From Pseudarthrobacter sp. BIM B-2242 (GTDB lineage: Bacteria > Actinomycetota > Actinomycetes > Actinomycetales > Micrococcaceae), in NCBI RefSeq assembly GCF_014764445.1, contig NZ_CP061722.1, positions 248,001 to 312,000 on the forward strand: a stretch of DNA of 64,000 bases, read 5' to 3'. The position numbers and the translations under genes are program-made. Under the pieces are notes generated by a model that did not search any database, was not told the origin of the DNA, and saw only the letters and a program-made list of their open reading frames with translations. Below are positions 41,146 to 49,968 of the stretch, piece by piece. Each line of letters starts with the position of its first letter. Positions within the stretch are counted from its first letter, which is position 1.

Positions 41146-42279
41146 TTAGCTGAACTTGGCGACGCGGGCCTTGACCTGGTTCACGTAGACCTTGGTGTCG
41201 TCGTACATGCCACGGCTCATCACGGAGTACTGCCCCTGGTAGTACGAGGCAATGGCGATGTCCATGCTCGGGCTGGTCTTCACCAGCTGGAGGATGATGG
41301 TCACGCCCGCGGTGATGTTGTCCTGCGTGTTGCGCAGGTTCAACTGGCGGCCGCCGAGGATCTCAGACGCCCAGACACCGGAGCTCGGGATGACCTGCAT
41401 GACTCCGATAGCTCCGGCCGAGGACGTGACGTTCTGGCGGAAGCTGGATTCCTGCTCACCGAAGGCCAGGGCCAGTGCCGGGTCAACACCCATGGACTGT
41501 GCGGTGGCAACGATCATGGACTTGATCTGCGCGACTGACTCGGTGCCCGAGGTGGATGGCGCTGCGGGTGCAGGAGCAGCCGGAGCGGGAGCCGGGGCGG
41601 CCGGCACTGCGGCACCGCTGAGCTTGATGACCTGGCCCGGGTGGATGATCGAGCTGGCCGAGAGGTTGTTCAGCGAGTACAGCGTACCCAGGGCGACGCC
41701 GGTTCGTGAGGAGATGGCCCACAGGCTGTCCCCGGACTTCACGGTGTAGGTCTGGGCCGCCGGCGCTGCCGGCGCGGGAGCAGGTGCCGGCGCAGCAGCG
41801 GGCTGCGGGGCGGGAGCAGGAGCAGCGGGGGCAGCGGGGGCCGGAGTGTTCGCTGAGGTCTTGATGACCTGGCCGGGGTAGATGATCGTGTTCCAGCCCA
41901 GGTTGTTCAGCGAGAACAGCGTCTGGAGCGACACCCCGGTGCGTCCGGCGATGGCGGAGAGTGTGTCCCCTGCCTTGACGGTGTAGGTGCTGCCGCCGCT
42001 GGCGGGCGCTGCAGGGGCCGCGGGCGCGGCGGCCGGGGCTGCACCGCCCAGGTTGATGGTCTGGCCGGGGTAGATGATCGTGTTCCAGCCCAGGCCGTTG
42101 GCGCTGAACAGGGTGCTCAGCGGGACGCCGGTGCTGCCCGAGATCGCGGAGAGCGTGTCCCCTGGTTTGACCTTGTAGGTGTCCGCGGCGTTGGCCGGCG
42201 CGGCAAGAAGGGTGGCGAGTACTGCTGCCGAGGCGGCCGCGGTCACCGCGGCGGAGAGTCGGCGGGTGTGCTTATTCAT
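41146..42279 (-). CDS. Secreted lytic transglycosylase with three LysM domains
   Basis: 377 residues. Signal peptide about 1-31 (RLSAAVTAAASAAVLATLL, cut near ANA). Three LysM peptidoglycan-binding domains start YKVKPGDTLSA, YTVKAGDTLSA and YTVKSGDSLWA, joined by Ala/Pro linkers. The C-terminal lysozyme-like domain has FGEQESSFRQNV with the catalytic Glu, then AIGVMQVIP and ASYYQGQ. It cuts glycan strands in the wall. The ATG is preceded by TGAGGAAC. Transcription starts at the type-A element at 42361, leaving an ~80-nt leader. A wall hydrolase with this promoter type, near flagellar and pilus genes, may open the wall for these machines. Confidence 0.85.
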   Translation of the reverse strand: MNKHTRRLSAAVTAAASAAVLATLLAAPANAADTYKVKPGDTLSAISGSTGVPLSTLFSANGLGWNTIIYPGQTINLGGAAPAAAPAAPAAPASGGSTYTVKAGDTLSAIAGRTGVSLQTLFSLNNLGWNTIIYPGQVIKTSANTPAPAAPAAPAPAPQPAAAPAPAPAPAAPAAQTYTVKSGDSLWAISSRTGVALGTLYSLNNLSASSIIHPGQVIKLSGAAVPAAPAPAPAAPAPAAPSTSGTESVAQIKSMIVATAQSMGVDPALALAFGEQESSFRQNVTSSAGAIGVMQVIPSSGVWASEILGGRQLNLRNTQDNITAGVTIILQLVKTSPSMDIAIASYYQGQYSVMSRGMYDDTKVYVNQVKARVAKFS

Positions 42280-42360
42280 GTAGTGCTTGTTCCTCAGGGG
42301 TTGAGCGCAGATGCCGCAGACGAAATTGCGGCCCGCGCCGGGCAAAAGTTGCCCGCCCAC

Positions 42361-42390
42361 ATGTGTGCGGAACACGAAGAAAGTCTCCCC
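42361..42390 (-). promoter_or_regulatory. 30-bp promoter-like element (type A) of the LysM transglycosylase
   Basis: Minus strand GGGGAG (42385-42390) and CCGCACACAT, exact 30-nt geometry. The start codon is 81 nt downstream, so this message has a leader. Confidence 0.65.
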
Positions 42391-42410
42391 CTCACCGGGA
42401 GAGCCAGGGG

Positions 42411-43097
42411 CTACCTGCCGATCAGGGTCCGGTCCCGTGGAGGCGGAACGGCCTGCCGGTCGTCATCGATCCGGTAGATGGTCCTGAAGTTGGCGGTGAG
42501 CAGGGTGATGTCTTCAGTGGTGATGTTGATGAACGCAGACCGTTTCTTCAGGTGCAGGAAGAGTTCCGTCGAGGGCCACAGCACCTCGTCGACGTAGGTG
42601 TTGAAGGACCGGCCGCTGGCCCTGGTGTAGGCCCTGAGCACCGCCATGTCACTGATCCGGCGGCCGTAGGCGAGTTCGATGTCCACGTCACCGACAGGGT
42701 CAATCTCTGCGTCCAGGTAGCTCCCGAAGACCCGGAGCGTATCGATGAACATCGGCTTTGACGGGTCGGCGTTGTAGGCCCGCGCCCGGCCCAGCAGCTC
42801 GATGACGAGGCGGTCTGCGGTCTTCCGGCTGATGGGCCTGCCGAAGCTGGCCATCGCCAGGGAGTTGCCGAGGATGGTGGTATCCCACCAGACATCACCG
42901 TGGTTGTCGGTCCGGATCTTCTCCAGGTACCCGGCTGCCTCCAGATCACCGAAGACGGTGTCCAGCTCAAAACCGGTGCCTTTCAGGAGGTCTTCGACTA
43001 TCCCAGCGACCATTTGCCGGCCGCGGAACTTCCGGACGACGGCGCGCGCCAGCTCGGCCGGCAGGCCCGCGATGACGTCGGTTTTAGATACCCTCAC
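42411..43097 (-). CDS. Nucleotidyltransferase-fold protein with winged-helix N terminus (228 aa)
   Basis: Residues about 125-150 read LRVFGSYLDAEIDPVGDVDIE, the G-S-x10-D-x-D motif of the polymerase-beta-type nucleotidyltransferase fold, and an earlier LEAAGYLEKIRTDNHG resembles a winged-helix wing. Proteins with this build include antitoxin-like or aminoglycoside-type transferases; the target is unknown. The GTG at 43097 overlaps the SRAP stop by 4 nt (GTGA), so the two are co-translated. Confidence 0.7.
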   Translation of the reverse strand: MRVSKTDVIAGLPAELARAVVRKFRGRQMVAGIVEDLLKGTGFELDTVFGDLEAAGYLEKIRTDNHGDVWWDTTILGNSLAMASFGRPISRKTADRLVIELLGRARAYNADPSKPMFIDTLRVFGSYLDAEIDPVGDVDIELAYGRRISDMAVLRAYTRASGRSFNTYVDEVLWPSTELFLHLKKRSAFINITTEDITLLTANFRTIYRIDDDRQAVPPPRDRTLIGR

Positions 43098-43798
43098 TCG
43101 GCCGGTTCGATCAGCTCGGGGCCGTTGTTCCGGACGCTGTTCACCCGGGTGCTGACGATCCGCGGGACCAGGGTTGGTTCCGGCAGGGAGTCGATCAGGT
43201 GCTGCACGTCGGCTTTGTCCGTGAGGTCTGGATCCAGCCATTCGGCGAACCGGTCCCGGGGCACAATAACCGGGCTGCGGTCATGCACGTGCCCCAAAGC
43301 GTCCTGCGTCGTTGTGGTCAGCACCGTGCAGCTGAGCAGCCACCGGCCCGGGTCATCCTCCGGCAGGGACGGGTCGGCCCAGAACTCGTACAGGCCGGCG
43401 AAGCCTAGCAGCGGCTCTTTCTCGGAGTACAGGTAGTTCGGGATCTTCTTGCCGTCCTCGGTCTTCTGCCACTCGAAGTACCCTTCGGCTGGGACCAGGG
43501 CCCTCCTCTTCACGGCGGCCTTCCGGAATGACGGCTTCTCCAGCACCGATTCGCTGCGCGCGTTGATCAGCTTGGAGCCGATCTTGGCGTCCTTGGCCCA
43601 GGACGGAACCAGGCCCCACTTGGCCACCAGCAAATGCCGCTCGATGCTGCCCTCATCCAGCCGCTCGGCCACGATCGGCACAGCCTGGGTAGGCGCCACG
43701 TTCCAGCTCGGCGGCGGCGGTGTGCCCTCCACCTCCTTGGCGTCAAAGTAGGACAGGAGGTCCCCGGTGGCTCTGGACATCACGTATCTGCCGCACAT
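43094..43798 (-). CDS. SOS response-associated peptidase (SRAP/YedK family)
   Basis: 234 residues starting MCGRYVMS: after Met removal, Cys2 becomes the N-terminal residue that crosslinks to abasic sites in single-stranded DNA. Other family signatures: WNVAPTQAVPIV, KWGLVPSWAK, INARSESV, PAEGYFEWQK and HDRSPVIVP. It shields abasic sites during replication. CAGAAT lies 6 nt before the ATG, so the message is probably leaderless. It overlaps a nucleotidyltransferase gene, an uncommon partner for SRAP. Confidence 0.92.
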   Translation of the reverse strand: MCGRYVMSRATGDLLSYFDAKEVEGTPPPPSWNVAPTQAVPIVAERLDEGSIERHLLVAKWGLVPSWAKDAKIGSKLINARSESVLEKPSFRKAAVKRRALVPAEGYFEWQKTEDGKKIPNYLYSEKEPLLGFAGLYEFWADPSLPEDDPGRWLLSCTVLTTTTQDALGHVHDRSPVIVPRDRFAEWLDPDLTDKADVQHLIDSLPEPTLVPRIVSTRVNSVRNNGPELIEPAE

Positions 43799-43890
43799 GG
43801 GCCCATTCTGCCCCACGGCTAGGGAATTCTTCCGGCATCCGGTATGTTGCAGTCGCCGACAATCCATCGACAGAGAAGAGATGCACTTCC

Positions 43891-44190
43891 GTGGCAACTG
43901 ATTACGACGAACTGCGCACCGACGTCAAGGAATCCCAGGACAGCTCACTGGAGGCCCTCCAGTCCGCAAAAGCCCCGGATGCCAAGTCCGTTGTCCAGGA
44001 ACTCGACGAGGCCGACGTTTTCGACGGCCTCACACCCGGTGGCGAGTTCATCGCCGAAGAGCTCGTCGTCGAGGTCATCCCCCAGGCCAGCGATGAGTTC
44101 ACCTGCTACTCCTGTTTCCTGGTCCGCCACCGCTCCCAGATGGTGCGGGAAAAGGATGGCCACGGGTACTGCGTTGAGTACGAAGGCTGA
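43891..44190 (+). CDS. DUF4193 family protein
   Basis: 99 residues starting with GTG; sequence VATDYDELR and FTCYSCFLVRHRSQM match the actinobacterial DUF4193 family, in which a Cys-x-x-Cys pair is followed by a second one. Here the first pair (CYSC) is intact but the second is reduced to a single Cys (YCVEYEG), so a zinc site would be incomplete. Acidic, soluble; function of the family unknown. Shine-Dalgarno AGAAGAG is about 10 nt upstream. Divergent from the SRAP gene. Confidence 0.8.
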   Translation: MATDYDELRTDVKESQDSSLEALQSAKAPDAKSVVQELDEADVFDGLTPGGEFIAEELVVEVIPQASDEFTCYSCFLVRHRSQMVREKDGHGYCVEYEG

Positions 44191-44569
44191 GCCGCGGTAC
44201 TGGCCGGCCATAGACCGGAAGTGGTGGGATTCGCTCGAGGACTTCAGGCTCATGACCCTCGACGAATGCGAAGCGCACTTCGAGACGCTGTTCGGGGACC
44301 CCGAGCCGTACATGCGCCAGCTCATCCGCGTCTTCGTCGACGATGAGACGCTGGCCCCGAGCTACCAGCTCGGCGAGGACGGACTGCTGCATCCTGTCGT
44401 CCAGGCCCTGTTCAAGCGCGCCTTGGAACTCAGGGTCCCCCACAACTCCTTCACGCACTGGATGCTCACTCCCCTGCCGGGGAAGAACTACCCGCGCCCC
44501 GTCGCCGCACTGGAGTACCCCGAGCGGCTCATGGAGTACCTGGAGGACTACGCCCGCAACCGGCCCTGA
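44156..44569 (+). CDS. Hypothetical protein (137 aa)
   Basis: Soluble, acidic, Trp/Tyr-rich. Distinctive stretch WWDSLEDFRLMTLDECEAHF. It overlaps the DUF4193 gene by 35 nt in another frame; a TTG at 44174 would give a shorter overlap. I use the ATG because GGGAAAAGG precedes it. No family recognised. A hairpin shared with csrA follows. Confidence 0.6.
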   Translation: MATGTALSTKAEPRYWPAIDRKWWDSLEDFRLMTLDECEAHFETLFGDPEPYMRQLIRVFVDDETLAPSYQLGEDGLLHPVVQALFKRALELRVPHNSFTHWMLTPLPGKNYPRPVAALEYPERLMEYLEDYARNRP

Positions 44570-44579
44570 CAATCATGGG

Positions 44580-44604
44580 CTGAGGGCGTCCAGACGGCCC
44601 TCAG
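44580..44604. terminator. Hairpin between convergent genes (hypothetical and csrA)
   Basis: CTGAGGGC pairs with GCCCTCAG across a GTCCAGACG loop, touching the csrA stop. No T-run. Confidence 0.55.
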
Positions 44605-44888
44605 GAGCCCTGACGTGCCGCTCCCCCGGCCGCCGGGCCTGGCGGCTTTACGGGGCCGCCCAGCGCCCCCAGGGCGGCGACCAGGCTGCCCTCGGCCACG
44701 ACGGAGGCACTGGCGGCGGCACGGTTTTCCGCGCCAATGGCTGCCAGCACTTCGCTGCGGGTGATCTTCACGCTGCGGGGCGCATCGATGCCGATGCGGA
44801 TCTCTCCCCCGGGCCCTTCCATGACGGTGAGGACGATGTCGTCACCGATGTTGATCTGTTCGCCGAACTTCCTTGTCAAAACCAGCAT
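44601..44888 (-). CDS. csrA: Carbon storage regulator CsrA, with extended tail
   Basis: Starts [20 protein letters not shown] and [16 protein letters not shown]: the RNA-binding core of CsrA is complete, including the first-strand and C-terminal residues that contact GGA in mRNA leaders. The family is usually 60-75 residues; here a Ala/Gly-rich tail of about 30 residues ([10 protein letters not shown] at the end) is added. In flagellated Gram-positives CsrA controls flagellin translation. It is the last gene of the flagellar series, 30 nt after the flhF-like gene. Confidence 0.92.
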   Translation of the reverse strand: MLVLTRKFGEQINIGDDIVLTVMEGPGGEIRIGIDAPRSVKITRSEVLAAIGAENRAAASASVVAEGSLVAALGALGGPVKPPGPAAGGAARQGS

Positions 44889-44918
44889 GGCTTCCTGCCT
44901 TTCGTGGTGCCGGGAGGC

Positions 44919-45779
44919 TTAGGTTGTGGACCGTTTGGCCCTGCGGCCGTCAATCCATCCGATGGGCAGGTCAAGGTCGTGCACGGTCTCCGGCGTCCGT
45001 GTGTCCTGGTAGTTCACGACGGCCAGTGCCTGCACCGGCGCCGACCAGCCTACTTTCTTCACCCAGGCCTCGGTGTCGGTGTGCTTCCTGGTGGCGTCCA
45101 CGACGACCCACACCTGGTCCGCCTTCAGTTCGGTCAAGGCGTTGGTGCGCAGTGAACCGTCAGTGCCGAGACCGAAGGCAACGAAGAGCGGCTCCCGGGC
45201 GATTACGGCTGCGGCCTGGGCCGTGACCAGGCCCTGCCGGCTGACGATGTGGTCGGTGCCGTACGCCCTGAAGGACCCTGCGGTGAGAATGGAGGAAGAC
45301 CTGACTACGGCGGCCATGGACCGGACCGTGGCCAGGGCGTCAGCGCCCAGACCGGCGACAAGGATGACGTCCCCTGCTCCTGTCAGGAGGTCCTCCGGGC
45401 CCTTGGCCGACTCAGGGCCATCACTGAGGGTGGACTTCTCCAGGGACTCCATCAGTTCGCCGAACGAGCGGGTCGTGGTCGACAATTCCGGGGTTGAGGG
45501 CCCCTTGGGGATTGCACCGTGCATGGCGGCGTCGGCCTTGTCAGCATCGGCGAGCAGGGCTGCCACGCCGGCACGCGGGGGCACCGGGTGGGAGGAAGAC
45601 TTTTGCCGGGGCATCGTGGGAAACCTGGCAGTTGGCGCGGCGTCAGGAACCTCGACGACAACCTCGAAATGGGTCTTGGCCAGGAAGCCGCCAATGCCGC
45701 CTGTACGGACCTTCTCTGCGGAGATGATGGCTGAGCCAGGCGGGTACTCGTTCAGGACCCGGGCCTCAAGGCCCTCCAT
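44919..45779 (-). CDS. FlhF-like protein without a nucleotide-binding P-loop
   Basis: 286 residues between flhA and csrA, the place of flhF in many flagellar operons. The N-terminal domain fits FlhF: EARVLNEYPPGSAIISAEKV then GGIGGFLAKTHFEVVVEV. In the second half VILVAGLGADALATVRSMAAV stands where the SRP-type GTPase has GPTGVGKTTT, so the Lys and Thr that bind GTP are gone. It is either a pseudo-GTPase that positions the flagellum or a protein in decay; the frame is open and codon use normal, so I favour the former. ATG at 45779 with AAAGGCGACACC; 10 nt after the flhA stop. Confidence 0.7.
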   Translation of the reverse strand: MEGLEARVLNEYPPGSAIISAEKVRTGGIGGFLAKTHFEVVVEVPDAAPTARFPTMPRQKSSSHPVPPRAGVAALLADADKADAAMHGAIPKGPSTPELSTTTRSFGELMESLEKSTLSDGPESAKGPEDLLTGAGDVILVAGLGADALATVRSMAAVVRSSSILTAGSFRAYGTDHIVSRQGLVTAQAAAVIAREPLFVAFGLGTDGSLRTNALTELKADQVWVVVDATRKHTDTEAWVKKVGWSAPVQALAVVNYQDTRTPETVHDLDLPIGWIDGRRAKRSTT

Positions 45780-45789
45780 GGTGTCGCCT

Positions 45790-47838
45790 TTAAGCGGCAA
45801 TTGCGTGGGCACTGCTCACGACTCCTACGGTTTCGATGTTGACGTTGGCGGAGGTTGCTTCCTGGTAGGAGAGCACCGGGACGCCGTTGGCTTGGGCCGA
45901 GACGAGCCGGCGGATCGCCGGGCGCAGGGCGGGCGCGCAGACCAGAACGGCGCTGCGGCCGGTGTCCCCCGCCGCCTCCACAGCCTTCTTGAGGGAATCG
46001 AGCACTGCTTCGACCTCGGTGCCGGGGATCATGATCTGGGTCCCCATTTCGCCGGGCCGCAGTCCTTCGAGCATTCGCTGCTCCAGTGCAGGGTCGATCA
46101 TGACGATGCTCAGGGTGCCGTCCTGGACGTGCCCGTGGGCGATGACCGGGCCGAGGGCCGACCGGGCGGCCTCAATGAGTCCTTCGGTGTCGGTGGAGAC
46201 CTTCCCGCGGACGGACAGGGCTTCGTAGATGCGCGGCAGGTCGTTGATCGGCACCTCTTCGGCGAGCAGCCCCTGCAGGACCGACTGGACTCCTGCCAGG
46301 GTCAGCACTCCGGGGACGAGCTCCTCCACCGCGGACGGGGAGACCTGCTTGACGCCCTCGGTGAGAACCCGGACGTCTTCGCGGCTGAGCAGGCGGGCAG
46401 CATTCTGCCGGATCACCGAGGACAGGTGGGTGATCAGGGCCGAGGCCCTGTCGATCACGGTGGCACCTGTGATTTCAGCGCTGTGCCGCATCTCGTTCGG
46501 GATCCACTTGCCGACCAGCCCGAAGACCGGCTCGATAGTGGGGATGCCCGGCAGTCCGTCCAAGGTGCCGCCAAGGGCCAGAACCTTCCCGGACGGGGCC
46601 ATGCCGCGGCCGACCTCAACGCCGCCGATGCGGATGGCGTAGGTGCCGGCGGGCAGATCCAGGGCGTCCCGGGTGCGGACCGGAGGAATGACCACGCCAA
46701 GGTCCATGGCGACCTTGTGCCGAAGGCTTTTCACCCGTCCCAGCAGGTCGTCGGAGGCCACGTTGGCGATGTCCAGCAGGTCCGGGGCGAGCTGGATTTC
46801 CAGCGGGTGGACGCGCATCTGCTCCATCAGCTCTTCGGCCGGGTCCTTCTCCGGAGCATCGGTTTCCAGTGCTGCGGCAGCGGCGGCTGCCTCGGCCTTC
46901 TCGTCGCTGGCCTTGATCTTGCGGGACAGGACGATCAGGGTGACGCCAATGAGGATGAATGGAACGGGTGGCATGCCGGGGATGAAGGCCATCGCGATGG
47001 CGGCGACCCCGCCGATCAGCAGGGACGTGTTGGACTGTGACAGCTGCTTGGATGCGGTGCTGCCCAGGTCCGAGGAGGCGTTGGACCGGGTGACGATCAT
47101 GCCGGTTGAGACGGCCATGAGCAGGGCGGGGATCTGCGTGACGAGGCCGTCGCCGATGGCCAGGATGGAGTAGGTGGACAGTGCGTCTGCGATGGGCATT
47201 CCGCGTTGGAGCATGCCGATGCCGAGTCCGCCGACCATGTTGATGATGATAATGATGATGCCCGCGATGGCATCACCCTTGACGAACTTGGAGGACCCGT
47301 CCATGGCGCCGTAGAAGTCGGCTTCGGCGGAGACGTCCGCGCGCCGCTTTGTAGCTTCCTCGTCGGTGATTGCGCCGGCGCCCAGCTCGGCGTCGATTGC
47401 CATCTGCTTGCCGGGCATGGCATCCAGGGTGAACCGGGCCCCGACTTCGGCGACACGCTCGGCGCCCTTGGTGACGACAACGAATTGGATGACGACCAGG
47501 ATCAGGAAGATCACCACGCCGATGATCATGTTTCCGTTGACGGCGACGTTGCCCATGGCGTTGATGACCTCACCTGCGTGGGCCTCCCCCAGCACCAGGC
47601 GGGTGGAGGCGACGTTCAGGCCGAGCCTGAAGAGGGTGGCGACCAGCAGCAGGGACGGGAAGACCGAGAAGTCCAGCGGCTTAGACACGAACATGGTGGT
47701 CAGCAGGGTCACCAGTGCCAGCAGGATGTTGACGATGATGAGGACGTCCAGGAGCGGGGCCGGGACCGGGACGATGAGCAGCATGATGATGCCCACCACC
47801 CCGAGGGGCACAGCGAGTTTGGACAGGTTGGATTTCAT
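45790..47838 (-). CDS. flhA: Flagellar export gate protein FlhA
   Basis: 682 residues, the usual length. Eight membrane helices in the first half, the conserved cytosolic loop (KQMAIDAELGAGAITDEEA; KRRADVSAEADFYGAMDGSS), and the large C-terminal cytosolic domain that receives chaperone-substrate complexes. Forms the nonameric export gate. Start overlaps the flhB stop (ATGA). Confidence 0.96.
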   Translation of the reverse strand: MKSNLSKLAVPLGVVGIIMLLIVPVPAPLLDVLIIVNILLALVTLLTTMFVSKPLDFSVFPSLLLVATLFRLGLNVASTRLVLGEAHAGEVINAMGNVAVNGNMIIGVVIFLILVVIQFVVVTKGAERVAEVGARFTLDAMPGKQMAIDAELGAGAITDEEATKRRADVSAEADFYGAMDGSSKFVKGDAIAGIIIIIINMVGGLGIGMLQRGMPIADALSTYSILAIGDGLVTQIPALLMAVSTGMIVTRSNASSDLGSTASKQLSQSNTSLLIGGVAAIAMAFIPGMPPVPFILIGVTLIVLSRKIKASDEKAEAAAAAAALETDAPEKDPAEELMEQMRVHPLEIQLAPDLLDIANVASDDLLGRVKSLRHKVAMDLGVVIPPVRTRDALDLPAGTYAIRIGGVEVGRGMAPSGKVLALGGTLDGLPGIPTIEPVFGLVGKWIPNEMRHSAEITGATVIDRASALITHLSSVIRQNAARLLSREDVRVLTEGVKQVSPSAVEELVPGVLTLAGVQSVLQGLLAEEVPINDLPRIYEALSVRGKVSTDTEGLIEAARSALGPVIAHGHVQDGTLSIVMIDPALEQRMLEGLRPGEMGTQIMIPGTEVEAVLDSLKKAVEAAGDTGRSAVLVCAPALRPAIRRLVSAQANGVPVLSYQEATSANVNIETVGVVSSAHAIAA

Positions 47839-48932
47839 GCGGCCTCATCGGTCAGGAAAGATTTGGATACGGTTTCTATGCGGCCTGTGCCCCCACGGGC
47901 GGCCAACTGCATGACGAGGGCCAGGACTTGGGCGACAGCGCCGTACAGCTCGGCGGGTATTTCCTCACCGATCTCGCAGGCGGCGTGCAGCGCCCGGGCC
48001 AGCGGGATGTCCCTGACCATCGGGACGCCGTGTTTCTCTGCCTCTTCGCGGATCCTCGCTGCGACGTTCCCGGCGCCCTTGGCGACCACCCTGGGCGCTG
48101 ACTTTCCGGGCTCGTATTTGAGGGCCACGGCGATGTGGGTCGGGTTCAACATGACCACGTCGGCGCCTTCGATGGAGGAGAACATCCTGTTGCGGGACAT
48201 GGCGATTTGCCGGGAGCGGCGCTGGGACTTGATGAGCGGGTCGCCTTCTGAATTCTTGTTCTCGTCCTTGACCTCTTTGAGGGTCATCCGGGTCTTCTTC
48301 CGGTTCCGGCGCATGACCACGAAGATGTCCACGGCGGCCAATCCCAGGCCCGCGAACACCGCGAACTGGATCAGGGTGGACACTCCCCCGACGGCTTCGC
48401 CCAGCAGCGCGGAAAGGGGCATCGACCCGGCTCCGAGGAGGACGGGCATGAGCCCCTGGATGACGTAGTAGAGGACCAGGGCGACGACCACGGTTTTCAG
48501 CAGCGTCTTCAAGCCCTCCCAGAGCGCCTGCGTGCCGAAGACCCGCTTGAAGCCGGTCACGGGGTTGAACTGCTCGTAATGGCCCTTGAACTTTTTGAAG
48601 TGGACCCCACCCTGGGCCGCGGATCCGGCGACGACGGTGATCAGCACGGCAGCCAGCAGCGGGGCCATCGTGCCGGCCAGGGAAGCCAGTCCCTCTTCGA
48701 GGGCTGCCAGCGCCCGCCCGGGGTCGGGGTCGGCGATGACCGAGCGGACGGCCATCAGCTGGGACCCGGCGGCTTTGGACCCGGCCGCGATCAGGTTGGG
48801 CAACATGAATGCCGCGGCGGCAACGCCCAGCCAGGCGGTGACGTCCTGTGACTTGGCCAGCTCGCCCTTGGAGCGGACCTCGCGCATCCGCTTGTCAGTG
48901 GCCTTCTCTGTTCTCTCCTGGCCGTCGGACAT
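47835..48932 (-). CDS. flhB: Flagellar export switch protein FlhB
   Basis: 365 residues. Four membrane helices and a C-terminal domain with the self-cleaving site NPTH (Asn263-Pro264-Thr-His), flanked by VVMLNPTHIAVALKYEP. Cleavage switches export from hook to filament proteins. Overlaps fliR by 1 nt and flhA by 4 nt. Confidence 0.95.
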   Translation of the reverse strand: MSDGQERTEKATDKRMREVRSKGELAKSQDVTAWLGVAAAAFMLPNLIAAGSKAAGSQLMAVRSVIADPDPGRALAALEEGLASLAGTMAPLLAAVLITVVAGSAAQGGVHFKKFKGHYEQFNPVTGFKRVFGTQALWEGLKTLLKTVVVALVLYYVIQGLMPVLLGAGSMPLSALLGEAVGGVSTLIQFAVFAGLGLAAVDIFVVMRRNRKKTRMTLKEVKDENKNSEGDPLIKSQRRSRQIAMSRNRMFSSIEGADVVMLNPTHIAVALKYEPGKSAPRVVAKGAGNVAARIREEAEKHGVPMVRDIPLARALHAACEIGEEIPAELYGAVAQVLALVMQLAARGGTGRIETVSKSFLTDEAA

Positions 48933-49690
48933 TAGCGTGCTCCTGTCAGGATGTCCCCGACCTGGCTGGTGAGAACGGATACGAAGCGCGGGAGCATGGT
49001 GAAGACCGCTGCGCCGAGCGTGAGGGAGATCAGGATTTTCAGCGGGTAGCCCATCTGGAAGGCGTTCAGGGCCGGCGCGACCCGGGTGACCAGGCCAAGG
49101 CCGACGTCGGCGAGGAACAGCACCACCAGCAGCGGCCCGGCGATCTGCAGGGCCGCGATAAACATGCCGGTGAGCGCCTGCACCATCGCATCAGCCGGGG
49201 CGCTTAGGTCAAGACCCTGCCCGAGCGGGAGTGCCCTGAAGGTGCCGGTCAGGCCGGTGAGAACCAGCTGGTAGCCGTCGGAGGCGAACAGCAGAGCCAG
49301 GGTGGTCATCTGGAACAGGCGGGTGAACTGCGCACCGTTGACCATTCCCTGCGGGTCATAGCCGGCGGCCATCTGGAAGCCGCCAAAGAGGTCGATCAGG
49401 GACCCGGCGGAGACGGCCGCGGAGTAGACGATCATGACAAGGAAGCCCAGTGCGGCGCCCGCGACGAGCTCCAGGATGAGGGCCAGAATGAACCCGCCGA
49501 TGTCCGGGGAAGTGTAGTCCTTGGTCACGACCGGGGAAACGGCGACGGCAATACCGAGGGCGAGAATGCCTTTGATCCGCAGCGGGATCGAGTTGTGCGA
49601 GAACGGCGGGGCGATCACTAGGAACGCCACGATCCGGACTCCGGCAAGCATGACCGCCTCCAGCCAGGCCTGGTCGAGAGGAATGTTCAC
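48932..49690 (-). CDS. fliR: Flagellar export protein FliR
   Basis: 252 residues, polytopic, with LDQAWLEAVMLAGVRIVAFL at the N terminus and GLVTRVAPALNAFQMGYPLK near the C terminus, both typical of FliR. It is a core membrane part of the export channel with FliP and FliQ. Starts 3 nt after fliQ. Confidence 0.94.
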   Translation of the reverse strand: MNIPLDQAWLEAVMLAGVRIVAFLVIAPPFSHNSIPLRIKGILALGIAVAVSPVVTKDYTSPDIGGFILALILELVAGAALGFLVMIVYSAAVSAGSLIDLFGGFQMAAGYDPQGMVNGAQFTRLFQMTTLALLFASDGYQLVLTGLTGTFRALPLGQGLDLSAPADAMVQALTGMFIAALQIAGPLLVVLFLADVGLGLVTRVAPALNAFQMGYPLKILISLTLGAAVFTMLPRFVSVLTSQVGDILTGAR

Positions 49691-49693
49691 CGA

Positions 49694-49966
49694 TCAGCCG
49701 TCAATCAGGCCGGGGATCTTCTCGAACAGGGCGTTCGTGAAGTCCACCATGTCGGAGATCATCCAGTGCCCAGTGAAGATCAGCACCACGGCCACGGCGA
49801 CGGCCTTGGGCACGAAGGCCAGGGTCGGCTCCTGGATCTGGGTGATGGACTGGAACAGGGAGATCGCGAAGCCGACCACCAGGGCCGTGATCAGGACCGG
49901 GGCGGACAGCTTGGCGGCGGTCATCATGGCCAGGCTGCCGATGTCCATCAGGGCGGAGGTGTTCAT
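49694..49966 (-). CDS. fliQ: Flagellar export protein FliQ
   Basis: 90 residues, the usual size, with two membrane helices and the conserved VVGFAISLFQSITQIQEPTL hairpin. Channel component. 2 nt after fliP. Confidence 0.94.
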   Translation of the reverse strand: MNTSALMDIGSLAMMTAAKLSAPVLITALVVGFAISLFQSITQIQEPTLAFVPKAVAVAVVLIFTGHWMISDMVDFTNALFEKIPGLIDG

Positions 49967-49968
49967 GG

